DNA of 64,000 nt. Origin: Staphylococcus piscifermentans. GTDB taxonomy: Bacteria > Bacillota > Bacilli > Staphylococcales > Staphylococcaceae. A model generated the notes under the pieces. The model was not told the origin of the DNA and searched no databases. It saw only the letters and a list, made by a program, of their open reading frames with translations. A program made the position numbers and the translations under genes. Below, piece by piece: positions 56,005-64,000 of the stretch. The stretch spans positions 806,001 to 870,000 of the forward strand of contig NZ_LT906447.1 in the NCBI RefSeq assembly GCF_900186985.1, in the 5' to 3' direction. How positions within the stretch are numbered: position 1 is the stretch's first letter; each line of letters begins with the position of its first letter.

Positions 56005-56149
56005 GATTTTTCACATCCGATCTCTTTCCGAGATCCCGTTGAATTTTCTGAAAAATCAACGGGTCTAGTTAAAGTCGCTCAATTTTTCAAAATATAACCT
56101 GCTTCTTTAAAATTTCTTATATTTTACGTATTGACTTAACACCACAAGT
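56005..56149 (+). other. IS110 right end
   Basis: Two hairpins follow the stop: GATCTC/GAGATC (56019-56035) and CCCGTTGA/TCAACGGG (56035-56063). The last 19 bases carry TTGACT (56131-56136), the -35 half of the junction promoter. Confidence 0.7.
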
Positions 56150-56207
56150 CTATACAGTTAGGGGCGAAAGTGTCGAGGCGCGAGTCGACATCCTAGACAC
56201 TTTACGC
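56150..56207. repeat. Dispersed hairpin repeat, copy C (right of the IS)
   Basis: It resumes the interrupted unit with CTATACAGTTAGGGG and continues with a last unit GCGAAAGTGTCGAGG ... CCTAGACACTTTACGC that folds back on itself. With copy B it makes one original three-unit array. Confidence 0.88.
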
Positions 56208-56456
56208 AAATATACTATCTATCGTTCATATTACGACGCATTTTATACCATTCCACCTTCTGCTACCCCTAGAAGCAAACGACAAAAATTCCAACTTCCA
56301 CTACATCCCCACCTTCTTTGCATTCAAATTTTTTTGAACAGTAAATAAATGTTAACTTCTTCACTAAAATATTAAAAATTATTTAATTTTATCGTGATAT
56401 TTCTTTACTACAAGGGTATAATCGATAATGAAATTAATTTATTAGGAGGTTTTGTA
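56208..56456. other. Upstream region of modA
   Basis: About 250 bases after the repeat. A TATAAT box is present at 56417-56422 with no strong -35; no Mo-responsive palindrome or riboswitch is seen. Confidence 0.45.
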
Positions 56457-57242
56457 ATGAAAATCAAGCATTTTTTGATTGTATTAGTAGCCATTTGTTT
56501 AGTATTAGCAGGATGTTCTAATTCTGACAGCGGGGATAAGAAAGATAGTAAAAAATCAGACAGCAATGACAAAAAACAAGAATTACACGTTTCTGCAGCA
56601 GCAAGTTTAACAGACGTTTCTAAAGACTTAGAAAAAGAATTCAAGAAAGATCACCCAGATGCTAAAATCACATTTAACTATGGTGGTTCAGGTGCTTTAA
56701 GACAACAAATTGAAAAAGGTGCACCAGTTGATGTCTTCATGTCAGCTAACACTAAAGACGTTGATGCGTTGAAAGATAAGAAAAAAGCACATGATACTTA
56801 TAACTATGCTAAAAACAAATTAGTACTTATCGGTGAAAAAGATACAGATCTTAAATCAGTTAAAGACTTGAAAGACGGTCAAAAATTAGCGATTGGTGAA
56901 GCTAAATCTGTACCAGCCGGTAAATACGCTACACAATACTTACAAGACAACGGTTTATATGATGGCGTTAAAGACAAATTAGTTTATGCGAAAGACGTAC
57001 GTCAAGTATTGAACTATGTTGAAAAAGGTAACGCTCAATTAGGTTTTGTTTATAAAACAGACTTATATCCAAACAAAACTAAAAACGACAAAGTAAAAGA
57101 AATTAAACAAGTCGAATTGAAAAAACCTATCGTTTATGAAGCAGGAGCAACTTCTGATAGCAAATTAGCAAAAGATTGGATGAAATTCTTAAAATCTGAT
57201 AAAGCTAAAAAAATCATGAAAGAATATAAATTCGAAAACTAG
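56457..57242 (+). CDS. modA: Molybdate ABC transporter substrate-binding lipoprotein
   Basis: A 261-residue lipoprotein with lipobox LAGC at residues 17-20, an Asp/Ser/Lys-rich linker, and the ModA fold starting HVSAAASLTDVSKDLEKEF. The oxyanion-binding serines are in AAASLTD and YGGSGALRQQIE. ATG 56457 follows TTAGGAGGTTTTG; the open frame reaches 21 codons further upstream without a ribosome binding site. First gene of modABC. Confidence 0.93.
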   Translation: MKIKHFLIVLVAICLVLAGCSNSDSGDKKDSKKSDSNDKKQELHVSAAASLTDVSKDLEKEFKKDHPDAKITFNYGGSGALRQQIEKGAPVDVFMSANTKDVDALKDKKKAHDTYNYAKNKLVLIGEKDTDLKSVKDLKDGQKLAIGEAKSVPAGKYATQYLQDNGLYDGVKDKLVYAKDVRQVLNYVEKGNAQLGFVYKTDLYPNKTKNDKVKEIKQVELKKPIVYEAGATSDSKLAKDWMKFLKSDKAKKIMKEYKFEN

Positions 57243-57253
57243 GAGGAACTTAG

Positions 57254-57925
57254 ATGCCTGATTTAACGCCATTTTGGATATCCATCAAAGTGGCTGTAAT
57301 CAGCACGATCATCGTAACGATATTAGGAATTATTATTTCCAAATTGTTATATCGTCATCGAGGTCGCATAGTGACACTTCTAGAAAGTATCATTATACTG
57401 CCAATTGTCTTACCGCCGACGGTAATGGGGTTCTTACTCTTAATTGTTTTTTCCCCGAAAAGTCCGGTAGGGGCATTCTTCGCAAATGTGCTGCATTTGC
57501 CGGTAGTATTTACACTGACGGGCGCTGTAATAGCGTCCGTTGTTGTAAGTTTTCCTTTAATGTATCAACATACGATACAGGGATTCCGCGGTATCAACAA
57601 TAAAATGTTGAATACTGCGCGTACTATGGGTGCAAGTGAGAATAAAATATTCTTTCGTTTGATTCTGCCGCTCTCTAAGCGCTCTATTTTATCAGGCGTA
57701 ATGATGGCATTTGCACGTGCTATTGGTGAATTTGGTGCCACTTTGATGGTCGCAGGTTATATTCCGAATAAAACCAATACGTTGCCGTTAGAAATTTATT
57801 TCTTAGTAGAACAAGGCAGAGAAAATCAAGCTTGGTTATGGGTACTTGTACTCGTTGCCTTTGCAATCACTGTTATCGGAACTATCAATATGATTAACCG
57901 AGACAAATATTTGGAGGTGGACTAA
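57254..57925 (+). CDS. modB: Molybdate ABC transporter permease
   Basis: A 223-residue permease with five to six membrane helices. The EAA loop that contacts the ATPase is NTARTMGASENKIFFRLILP near residue 117, followed by GEFGATLMVAGYIP. It is preceded by AGGAGGAACTTAG. modC starts immediately after its stop. Confidence 0.93.
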   Translation: MPDLTPFWISIKVAVISTIIVTILGIIISKLLYRHRGRIVTLLESIIILPIVLPPTVMGFLLLIVFSPKSPVGAFFANVLHLPVVFTLTGAVIASVVVSFPLMYQHTIQGFRGINNKMLNTARTMGASENKIFFRLILPLSKRSILSGVMMAFARAIGEFGATLMVAGYIPNKTNTLPLEIYFLVEQGRENQAWLWVLVLVAFAITVIGTINMINRDKYLEVD

Positions 57926-58534
57926 ATGCTGACCATCCAAATCGAATATCAGTTGCGTGACCATTTAATCCAACTTGATATTAATGAAGACCAGCCGAAG
58001 ATATATGCTATCAGAGGCCCTTCAGGTATCGGTAAGACCACAGTTCTAAATATGATTGCAGGCTTGCGTAAAGCGGATCGAGCTTATATTAAGATTGATG
58101 ATCACTTATTAACAGACACTGAAAAAGACGTGAATGTAAAAATTCAAGATCGCGGTATCGGTTACTTATTCCAAGATTATCAGCTCTTTCCGAATATGAC
58201 GGTCATGCAAAATATTACTTTTATGGCAAAACCGTCAGAACATATTGATGCATTGATGCACCAACTAAATATTACGCATTTAACGAAACAATATCCTGCA
58301 CGTTTATCTGGAGGGGAATCCCAGCGTGTCGCACTCGCCAGAGCATTGAGTACACGTCCGGATATCCTGCTCTTAGATGAACCCTTCTCAAGCTTGGATG
58401 ATGCTACGAAAGAAGAGAGTATGCATTTAGTGAAACGCATGTTTGATGAATGGCAGATTCCGATTATTTTTGTGACACATTCAAACTATGAAGCTGAGCA
58501 GCTTGCAGATGAGATTATTACAATAGGTTCATAG
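57926..58534 (+). CDS. modC: Molybdate ABC transporter ATPase, short form
   Basis: A 202-residue ABC ATPase with Walker A GPSGIGKTT near residue 31, Q loop LFQDYQLFPNMT, signature LSGGESQRVALARAL near residue 129, Walker B ILLLDEPFSSLDDA and switch His in FVTHS. It ends at the nucleotide-binding domain, so the C-terminal molybdate-sensing (Mop/TOBE) domain of proteobacterial ModC is missing. This short form appears usual for staphylococci. Confidence 0.92.
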   Translation: MLTIQIEYQLRDHLIQLDINEDQPKIYAIRGPSGIGKTTVLNMIAGLRKADRAYIKIDDHLLTDTEKDVNVKIQDRGIGYLFQDYQLFPNMTVMQNITFMAKPSEHIDALMHQLNITHLTKQYPARLSGGESQRVALARALSTRPDILLLDEPFSSLDDATKEESMHLVKRMFDEWQIPIIFVTHSNYEAEQLADEIITIGS

Positions 58535-58548
58535 CTTTTTTGAAAGTA

Positions 58549-58588
58549 ACCCGGCATAGCACCGAATATATTTCAGTGCATGTCGGGT
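58549..58588 (+). terminator. Terminator after modABC
   Basis: AACCCGGCATAGCAC pairs with GTGCATGTCGGGTT (one mismatch), followed by TATTGTCTTTTTT. Confidence 0.75.
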
Positions 58589-58682
58589 TTATTGTCTTTT
58601 TTAAAAAGAAAGATTGAAAAATTGTGTCGTGCTGAGAATCATCATATAATAAAAGTAATGTACTTTAGAAAGGATAAAAAAT

Positions 58683-59684
58683 ATGAATGAACGCTATTCA
58701 CGACAAATATTATTTGAAAATATTGGAGTGGAAGGTCAAGAAAAAATCGCTCAAAAACATGTTTTGATTATCGGAATGGGCGCTTTAGGGACACATCTTG
58801 CAGATGGTTTAGCACGTGCAGGTGTGCGAAAATTGACGATTGTAGATCGCGATTATATCGAATTCAGTAATTTACAGCGCCAAACGATGTACACTGAACA
58901 AGATGCCAAAGAAGCATTGCCTAAAGTGATTGCGGCCGAATCCAGATTAAAAGAAATTCGTGAAGATATAGAAATAGATGCCTACATTGAACAAGTGAAT
59001 GCATTATTTTTAGAAAAGCATGCACAGAATGTAGATTTAATTTTAGATGCTACAGATAACTTTGATACGCGTTTATTAGTGAATGATTTTGCGTATAAAT
59101 ATAATATACCTTGGATTTATGGTGGCGTGGTTCAGAGCACCTATATAGAAGCAGCCTTTATTCCAGGTCAAACGCCTTGTTTTAATTGTGTAATGCCGCA
59201 ACTGCCAGTCATTAATATGACGTGTGACACGGTAGGGGTCATTCAACCCGCCGTTACAATGACAACGAGTTTGCAATTGCGCGATGCTTTAAAAATTTTA
59301 ACTGAAACGCCTTTCACACCTAAACTGACCTATGGTGATATTTGGGAAGGGACACACTATACTTTCGGATTCAGCCGAATGTTTGACCCGCATTGTACGA
59401 CTTGCGGAGAACATCCGACTTACCCTCACTTGCACGAAACAGACCAGCAATTTGCGACATTGTGCGGCAGAGATACGGTGCAATACAGTAATGAAAATAT
59501 TACCCAGGAAATGTTGAAACAATATTTAGAAGCCCATCATATTCATTATCACGCTAATCCTTATATGTTGCGCTTTGAATTCAACGGTCATCGCATTGTC
59601 AGTTTCTCTGGTGGAAGAATGTTAATACATGGGATGACGAAGCCTACTGAGGCTATTAAATTAATGAATCAACTGTTAGGCTAG
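58683..59684 (+). CDS. moeB: MoeB/ThiF-family adenylyltransferase
   Basis: A 333-residue E1-like enzyme that adenylates the C-terminal glycine of MoaD. The nucleotide-binding loop [17 protein letters not shown] is near residue 31, RxxR-type residues are in FSNLQRQTM, and the two zinc CxxC pairs are in PCFNCVMP and CTTCGEHP. The C-terminal 80 residues form a rhodanese-like or linker extension without an obvious active-site Cys. Function with MoaD is supported by the neighbouring Moco genes. Confidence 0.9.
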   Translation: MNERYSRQILFENIGVEGQEKIAQKHVLIIGMGALGTHLADGLARAGVRKLTIVDRDYIEFSNLQRQTMYTEQDAKEALPKVIAAESRLKEIREDIEIDAYIEQVNALFLEKHAQNVDLILDATDNFDTRLLVNDFAYKYNIPWIYGGVVQSTYIEAAFIPGQTPCFNCVMPQLPVINMTCDTVGVIQPAVTMTTSLQLRDALKILTETPFTPKLTYGDIWEGTHYTFGFSRMFDPHCTTCGEHPTYPHLHETDQQFATLCGRDTVQYSNENITQEMLKQYLEAHHIHYHANPYMLRFEFNGHRIVSFSGGRMLIHGMTKPTEAIKLMNQLLG

Positions 59685-59715
59685 AAAGAGAATAATAATA
59701 ACGGAGGTCAAGCAA

Positions 59716-60228
59716 ATGACAAAGAATGAACATGTTAACGTGAAGTTAGACAGAGATATCCAATGTGCAGTATTGACTGTCTCAGATACGAGAACTGAAG
59801 AAACAGATAAAGGCGGTAACTTAGCTAAAGAATTATTGTCGGAAATTAATGTAGAAATCAAACCTGAGCACTATGCTATTGTCAAAGATGATAAGCAAGC
59901 GATTACAGAACAAATTCAACAATGGTTGGCTGAAGATGTAGATGTGATTGTTACGACAGGCGGAACAGGTATTGCGCAACGTGATGTGACGATTGAAGCG
60001 GTAACGCCATTACTTACTAAACAAATTGAAGGATTCGGGGAATTGTTCAGATATTTAAGTTATGCGGAAGATGTGGGCACACGTGCATTACTTTCACGTG
60101 CAGTAGCAGGCACAGTAGGAGAACAGCTTATTTTCTCTGTACCAGGTTCTACAGGTGCAGTGAAACTTGCATTAAATAAATTAATTAAACCAGAATTGAA
60201 TCATTTAATTCATGAACTGACAAAATAA
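59716..60228 (+). CDS. moaB: Molybdenum cofactor biosynthesis protein MoaB
   Basis: A 170-residue MogA/MoaB-fold protein that adenylates molybdopterin before metal insertion. Conserved motifs are [14 protein letters not shown] near residue 17, [16 protein letters not shown] near residue 79 and [17 protein letters not shown] near residue 141. ACGGAGGTCAAGC precedes the ATG. Confidence 0.93.
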   Translation: MTKNEHVNVKLDRDIQCAVLTVSDTRTEETDKGGNLAKELLSEINVEIKPEHYAIVKDDKQAITEQIQQWLAEDVDVIVTTGGTGIAQRDVTIEAVTPLLTKQIEGFGELFRYLSYAEDVGTRALLSRAVAGTVGEQLIFSVPGSTGAVKLALNKLIKPELNHLIHELTK

Positions 60229-60291
60229 ATCATCCTTATAGACGATTAATAGCTAAGGAAGAATAGTATATAATAGGAGATATGATACTAA

Positions 60292-60352
60292 AAAACGGAA
60301 TCATTGGGTCTGCTCTTTTTTGAAAAAAGAGAGGCTCAACAATTCCGTATTT
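60292..60352. terminator. Convergent terminator between moaB and moaC
   Basis: ACGGAAT (60295-60301) pairs with ATTCCGT (60342-60348), and the inner CTCTTTTTT pairs with AAAAAAGAG. There is a T-rich tail on the right and TTTTTT on the minus strand. Confidence 0.8.
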
Positions 60353-60406
60353 TGTTCTGTTTAAATTAAATATCTCAGAACGGGTATATAATTTAAATAA
60401 AGAATA

Positions 60407-60892
60407 TTATTTAGATTCTCGACGGTAATCGCCGGATTTACCACCAGATTTAGTAAGCAGATATGTTTCTCCGATGACCATCCCTTTATCTAAAGCTTTG
60501 GTCATATCGTAAACAGTTAAGGCAGTAGCAGAAGCAGCAGTCAAAGCTTCCATTTCTACACCTGTTTTGCCAGAAGTTGAAACTGTAGCTTCAATATTTA
60601 AAGTATAAGATGATGTTGTATCCCATTCGAATGCAATGTCGATTCCAGTAAGTGAGAGCGGGTGGCACATAGGAATAATTGTGGACGTATTCTTTGCGGC
60701 CATAATTCCTGCGATTTGTGCAGTATTCAACACATTACCTTTCTTATTTGTATGATCTATAATTTGTTGATAAATGTCTTGATTAACTGTAATGCTTGAA
60801 TGCGCGGTAGCTGTGCGTTTCGTAATTTCTTTTTCCGAAACATCTACCATCTTGGCATTACCTTGTTCATTGATATGAGTAAATTCAGACAT
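60407..60892 (-). CDS. moaC: Cyclic pyranopterin monophosphate synthase MoaC
   Basis: A 161-residue enzyme acting after MoaA in the first step of Moco synthesis. Typical segments: [17 protein letters not shown] near residue 14, [24 protein letters not shown] near residue 62 (conserved CHPL), and [23 protein letters not shown] near residue 111. It is encoded opposite to all other Moco genes, with a divergent promoter region of 64 bases shared with moeA. Confidence 0.95.
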   Translation of the reverse strand: MSEFTHINEQGNAKMVDVSEKEITKRTATAHSSITVNQDIYQQIIDHTNKKGNVLNTAQIAGIMAAKNTSTIIPMCHPLSLTGIDIAFEWDTTSSYTLNIEATVSTSGKTGVEMEALTAASATALTVYDMTKALDKGMVIGETYLLTKSGGKSGDYRRESK

Positions 60893-60956
60893 GCTATTCC
60901 TCCTCGCTTAAATTATTATAGCACGAAATAAAATGAATGTTAGGAGCAGATAAATT

Positions 60957-62216
60957 ATGCCAGTTGAAAAAAGAAATCCTATTCCAGTTAAGGAAGCCAT
61001 TAAACGCGTTGTAGAACAAGATATCCATACTGAAGTACAAAATGTTCCTTTAAATCAAAGTTTAGGTTATGTACTAGCAGAAGATATTGTAGCAACTTAT
61101 GAAATTCCACGTTTTAATAAATCTCCTTACGACGGCTTCGCGTTAAGAAGTGAAGATACAGTAGGTGCAAGCGGCGACAACCGTATTGAGTTTGAAGTGA
61201 TTGACCATATTGGTGCAGGTTCTGTATCTGATAAAACAGTGGGGCCAAACCAAGCGGTGCGTATTATGACAGGTGCTGAAGTTCCTTCAGGTGCAGATGC
61301 AGTGGTAATGTTAGAACAAACTAAAGAAGGCGACCATACATTCACTATTCGTAAACCGTTTGATCATAATGAAAATGTTTCTTTAAAAGGTGAAGAAACA
61401 GAAGTCGGCGATGTGGTATTGAAAAAAGGGCAACGTATTAATGCGGGCGGAATTGCAGTACTAGCAACATTCGGCTATACAGAGGTTCCTGTGCATAAAT
61501 TACCATCTGCCGCTATTATCGCAACAGGCAGTGAGTTATTAGATGTCGGCGACGAATTAGAACCTGGCAAGATTCGTAACTCAAACGGACCAATGATTGA
61601 AGGCTTGTTAAATCAATTCGGCTTAGAAGGCGAAATGTATAAAATTCAAGAGGATGATTTAGAAAGCAGCATTGCTGTGGTCAAACAAGCGATGGAAACC
61701 CATGACATGGTGATTACTACAGGCGGTGTTTCAGTAGGTGATTTCGACTATCTCCCTGAAATTTATAAAGCATTGGATGCTGAAGTCTTATTCAATAAAG
61801 TACAAATGCGACCAGGCAGTGTTACAACTGTAGCAGTTGCGCATGGTAAATATTTATTTGGCTTATCAGGCAACCCATCAGCTTGTTACACAGGTTTCCA
61901 ATTATTTGTCAAAACAGGTGTCTTAAATATGATGCATGCGAATGAGAAATTCCCGCAAGTAGTGAAAGCCACTTTAATGGAAGATTTCAAAAAAGCAAAC
62001 CCATTCACACGTTTTATCAGATCTAAAGCCACTTTAAATGGAATGGAAGCTACAGTCGTGCCTTCAGGATTTAATAAATCAGGTGCAGTAGTCGCTATTG
62101 CACATAGTAATGCTGTGGTAATGCTGCCAAGTGGTACAAGAGGATTCCATGCCGGTAATACGGTAGATGTAATTTTAACTGAGACAGATGTCTTCGAAGA
62201 GGAACTTTTACTATGA
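60957..62216 (+). CDS. moeA: Molybdopterin molybdenumtransferase MoeA
   Basis: A 419-residue enzyme that inserts molybdate into adenylated molybdopterin. Domains: N-terminal MoeA_N with NKSPYDGFALRSEDT near residue 56, the central MoCF domain with TTGGVSVGDFDYL near residue 257 and FGLSGNPSACYTGF near residue 300, and a C-terminal beta domain. It overlaps mobB by 4 bases and starts the operon moeA-mobB-moaE-moaD-mobA. Confidence 0.94.
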   Translation: MPVEKRNPIPVKEAIKRVVEQDIHTEVQNVPLNQSLGYVLAEDIVATYEIPRFNKSPYDGFALRSEDTVGASGDNRIEFEVIDHIGAGSVSDKTVGPNQAVRIMTGAEVPSGADAVVMLEQTKEGDHTFTIRKPFDHNENVSLKGEETEVGDVVLKKGQRINAGGIAVLATFGYTEVPVHKLPSAAIIATGSELLDVGDELEPGKIRNSNGPMIEGLLNQFGLEGEMYKIQEDDLESSIAVVKQAMETHDMVITTGGVSVGDFDYLPEIYKALDAEVLFNKVQMRPGSVTTVAVAHGKYLFGLSGNPSACYTGFQLFVKTGVLNMMHANEKFPQVVKATLMEDFKKANPFTRFIRSKATLNGMEATVVPSGFNKSGAVVAIAHSNAVVMLPSGTRGFHAGNTVDVILTETDVFEEELLL

Positions 62217-62686
62217 TTTTGCAAATCGTGGGATATAAGGATTCAGGGAAGACAACATTGATGGCTGAAACGGTTCACTTTTTAAAAGAAGCGGGCTATC
62301 GTGTCGTAACAATCAAACATCATGGTCACGGTGCAGAGGATATTACCTTGCAAGACAACACCGTAGACCATATGAAACATTTTGAAGCTGGCGCGGATCA
62401 GAGTATTGTGCAAGGACACGAGTTAAGAGAAACGATTACGCGCACCTCTGAAGCTGCTTTATCCCAAATCATTGATTCTGCTGTTACAATTGAATATGAC
62501 ATCATTTTAGCTGAAGGATTTAAACAAGCGGACTACGATAAAGTCGTTATTTATAGAAATCCTGAAGAATTATCTTCTTTATCAGCGCTCAGTCATGTAC
62601 AATATAAGTTGCCGTTTCAAAAATTAAATGATTTAGAGCCGTTCTACCAATGGCTTGAATCGTGGATTGATATAAAAAAAGGATGA
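62213..62686 (+). CDS. mobB: Molybdopterin-guanine dinucleotide biosynthesis protein MobB
   Basis: A 157-residue P-loop GTP-binding protein. Walker A GYKDSGKTTLM at residues 7-17 and IKHHGHGAEDI near residue 38 are typical. It assists MobA in forming the dinucleotide cofactor needed by formate dehydrogenase and nitrate reductase. It overlaps moeA by 4 bases. Confidence 0.93.
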   Translation: MILQIVGYKDSGKTTLMAETVHFLKEAGYRVVTIKHHGHGAEDITLQDNTVDHMKHFEAGADQSIVQGHELRETITRTSEAALSQIIDSAVTIEYDIILAEGFKQADYDKVVIYRNPEELSSLSALSHVQYKLPFQKLNDLEPFYQWLESWIDIKKG

Positions 62687-62692
62687 GTCAGA

Positions 62693-63148
62693 ATGAAACA
62701 GTTTGAGATTGTAACAGAACCGATACAAACAGAACAGTATCGGGACTTTACGCTTAATCCGCATCAAGGAGCAGTCGTTGTATTTACTGGCCATGTTCGA
62801 GAATGGACTAAAGGAATACGCACTGAACATTTAGAGTATGAAGCTTATATTCCTATGGCTGAGAAGAAACTTGCACAAATCGGCGACGAAATTAATGCAC
62901 AGTGGCCAGGTACTATTGTAAGTATTGTACATCGTATCGGGCCATTAGAAATTTCAGATATAGCTGTATTAATTGCGGTATCTTCTCCGCATAGAAAAGA
63001 CGCATACGCAGCCAATGAGTATGCGATAGATCGTATTAAAGAAGTAGTTCCTATTTGGAAAAAAGAAATCTGGGAAGATGGAGCTGAATGGATCGGCCAT
63101 CAAAGAGGCTACCATGAAGATGCAGTTGAAAGGGGGCAGAAAGAATGA
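62693..63148 (+). CDS. moaE: Molybdopterin synthase catalytic subunit MoaE
   Basis: A 151-residue subunit. VVVFTGHVREWTKGIRTEHLEYEAY near residue 23 and VHRIGPLEISDIAVLIAVSSPHRKDAYAA near residue 82 are signatures, and the catalytic lysines are in VPIWKKEIWEDG near residue 121. It overlaps moaD by 4 bases. Confidence 0.95.
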   Translation: MKQFEIVTEPIQTEQYRDFTLNPHQGAVVVFTGHVREWTKGIRTEHLEYEAYIPMAEKKLAQIGDEINAQWPGTIVSIVHRIGPLEISDIAVLIAVSSPHRKDAYAANEYAIDRIKEVVPIWKKEIWEDGAEWIGHQRGYHEDAVERGQKE

Positions 63149-63378
63149 AAGTCCTTTACTTTGCCGAAATCAAAGAGATTTTGCAAAAAGATAATGACCA
63201 ATTTCAGATTGAAAATGAAATGACTGTGGAAGCATTTAAGCAATATCTATTTGAGAAATATCCTGAAATCGACGGGAAGAAATTTCAAATTGCATTAAAT
63301 GAAGAATTTGTACAACCTCATGAAAAAATCAACCAATCAGATGTAGTTGCTTTGATTCCACCGGTAAGCGGAGGTTAA
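63145..63378 (+). CDS. moaD: Molybdopterin synthase sulfur carrier subunit MoaD
   Basis: A 77-residue ubiquitin-like protein ending in the required Gly-Gly (IPPVSGG), which is adenylated by MoeB and thiocarboxylated. AAAGGGGGCAG precedes the ATG, overlapping the end of moaE. Confidence 0.95.
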   Translation: MKVLYFAEIKEILQKDNDQFQIENEMTVEAFKQYLFEKYPEIDGKKFQIALNEEFVQPHEKINQSDVVALIPPVSGG

Positions 63379-63382
63379 TGAA

Positions 63383-63976
63383 GTGAAAGCCATTATATTA
63401 GCAGGAGGGCAATCTGAACGATTTGGTGCCCCTAAAGCATTTGCAGAAATAAATGGGAAGATGTTCTATGAACAAATTATAGATGTATTAGACAGTATGA
63501 ATATGTTTAATGAAATTATTATCAGTTCTAATGACATATTGGCGCCGAAATTCAAAGGAGCGCGTGTAGTCGTGGATGATTCAGAGCATAAAAACAAAGG
63601 ACCGTTATCAGGGATTTATTCAGTGATGAAACAAGATTTTGAAGCGGAACTCTTTTTTGTGATTTCTGTTGATACACCGTTGATTACTGCAAAAGCCATC
63701 AGCCAATTGTATCAATTTATGGTAGAACACGTGATTGAAGATCAATTAGACATTGCTGGATTTGAAGAAGAAGGCCATCCAATTCCGACGATTGCCTTTT
63801 ACAGTCCTAATTGTCTTCCTATTATTGCACGCGCTTTAGAGTCTGACGATTATAGTATGCGCCATGTTTATCAACAAACTGCTTCAGACTGGATAGATGT
63901 CAAAAGTGTAGATGATAACACAGAATGGTATAAGAATATTAATTATCCCCAAGATTTAGAAAGCATAAAAAGATAA
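63383..63976 (+). CDS. mobA: Molybdenum cofactor guanylyltransferase MobA
   Basis: A 197-residue nucleotidyltransferase that joins GMP to molybdopterin. The N-terminal [19 protein letters not shown] (residues 5-23) is the GTP-binding signature, and [12 protein letters not shown] near residue 95 is the metal/substrate region. GTG start at 63383, 7 bases after CGGAGGT. It is the last complete gene in the window; moaA would be expected just beyond the end. Confidence 0.93.
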   Translation: MKAIILAGGQSERFGAPKAFAEINGKMFYEQIIDVLDSMNMFNEIIISSNDILAPKFKGARVVVDDSEHKNKGPLSGIYSVMKQDFEAELFFVISVDTPLITAKAISQLYQFMVEHVIEDQLDIAGFEEEGHPIPTIAFYSPNCLPIIARALESDDYSMRHVYQQTASDWIDVKSVDDNTEWYKNINYPQDLESIKR

Positions 63977-64000
63977 TGATCAACGCTTAATGAGATGTGT

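Larger units (their letters stand above)
54414..56149 (+). mobile_element. IS110-family insertion sequence, 1736 bp, inserted in a dispersed repeat
   Basis: The boundaries come from the interrupted repeat. On the left, unit 2 ends AGC-CT (54414-54415); on the right, CT-ATACAGTTAGGGGC starts at 56150. Together they rebuild GCCTATACAGTTAGGGGC, which is intact in the neighbouring unit (54369-54386). A CT dinucleotide stands at both junctions, like the CT core of IS621. There are no terminal inverted repeats and no longer target duplication, as is usual for IS110. The left non-coding end is 353 bases and the right is 145 bases, which fits the IS110 subgroup rather than IS1111. Joining the ends creates a promoter. 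Confidence 0.88.

Noticed and set aside
1..64000. tRNA or rRNA genes
   Set aside because: I scanned for tRNA-like T-arm and cloverleaf sequence and for rRNA segments and saw none.

Overview
The window is a chromosomal segment of a Staphylococcus. It is AT-rich, has strong Gram-positive ribosome binding sites and low-GC codon use, and carries a set and order of genes that closely matches the hut - RsaI - lcpC - fdhA - ssaA - sarR - urease - fhuD2 - bioY - fdhD - mod/moa stretch of Staphylococcus aureus as I remember it. A complete galR-galK-galE-galT (Leloir) operon is inserted between fdhD and modA. That operon, together with the modABC/moeB/moaB/moaC/moeA/mobB/moaE/moaD/mobA order, points to the S. 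carnosus / S. condimenti / S. piscifermentans / S. simulans group rather than S. aureus. The species call is inference.

Layout. 1-5.2 kb: end of the histidine utilisation genes (hutU, hutI), a SulP-like transporter with an M20 amidohydrolase, and a short-chain dehydrogenase. 5.4-8.3 kb: a flavin reductase-like protein, a SAM-I riboswitch with its terminator controlling an NhaC-type transporter, and an SRPBCC protein. 8.3-13 kb: glpT, small membrane proteins, a HAD phosphatase, and a formate/nitrite channel gene under a textbook Rex operator. 13-18 kb: an amino acid permease behind a perfect cre site, an RpiR regulator, a CPBP protease and a WYL-like regulator. 18.2-24.8 kb: the CcpA-controlled small RNA RsaI (RsaOG), suhB-like, lcpC, and a molybdenum formate dehydrogenase with its DUF1641 partner. 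25-37 kb: sagA-like glucosaminidase, oxidoreductases, a paired SMR exporter, an opine-dehydrogenase/NhaC operon behind a highly structured leader with a cre site, ssaA with a WalR box, and sarR. 37-43.6 kb: ureABCEFGD and a divergent urea transporter. 43.7-49.2 kb: a 42-bp tandem repeat array, a frameshifted fhuD2, an acyl-CoA dehydrogenase, a nucleoside hydrolase deletion remnant, bioY under a BirA-type operator, and fdhD. 49.4-54.2 kb: galRKET. 54.2-56.2 kb: an IS110-family element inserted in a dispersed hairpin repeat. 56.4-64 kb: molybdate uptake and molybdenum cofactor synthesis.

The genes converge on anaerobic and low-glucose metabolism. Molybdate import (modABC), Moco synthesis (moe/moa/mob) and sulfuration (fdhD) serve the formate dehydrogenase. 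The formate/nitrite channel is under the redox regulator Rex. Three cre sites tie RsaI, the amino acid permease and the opine-dehydrogenase operon to CcpA.

The most striking structure is the IS110 element at 54414-56149. Its ends can be set to the base by comparing the interrupted repeat with an intact unit next door. Joining those ends in a circle would create a promoter (TTGACT, 17 bp, TATAAT) reading into the 353-base left non-coding end, which is rich in stem-loops and is a strong candidate bridge (seek) RNA. Other notable points are the 42-bp array of nested palindromes and its apparent kinship to the dispersed repeat, two decayed genes, and the undescribed structured leader at about 29800-30000.
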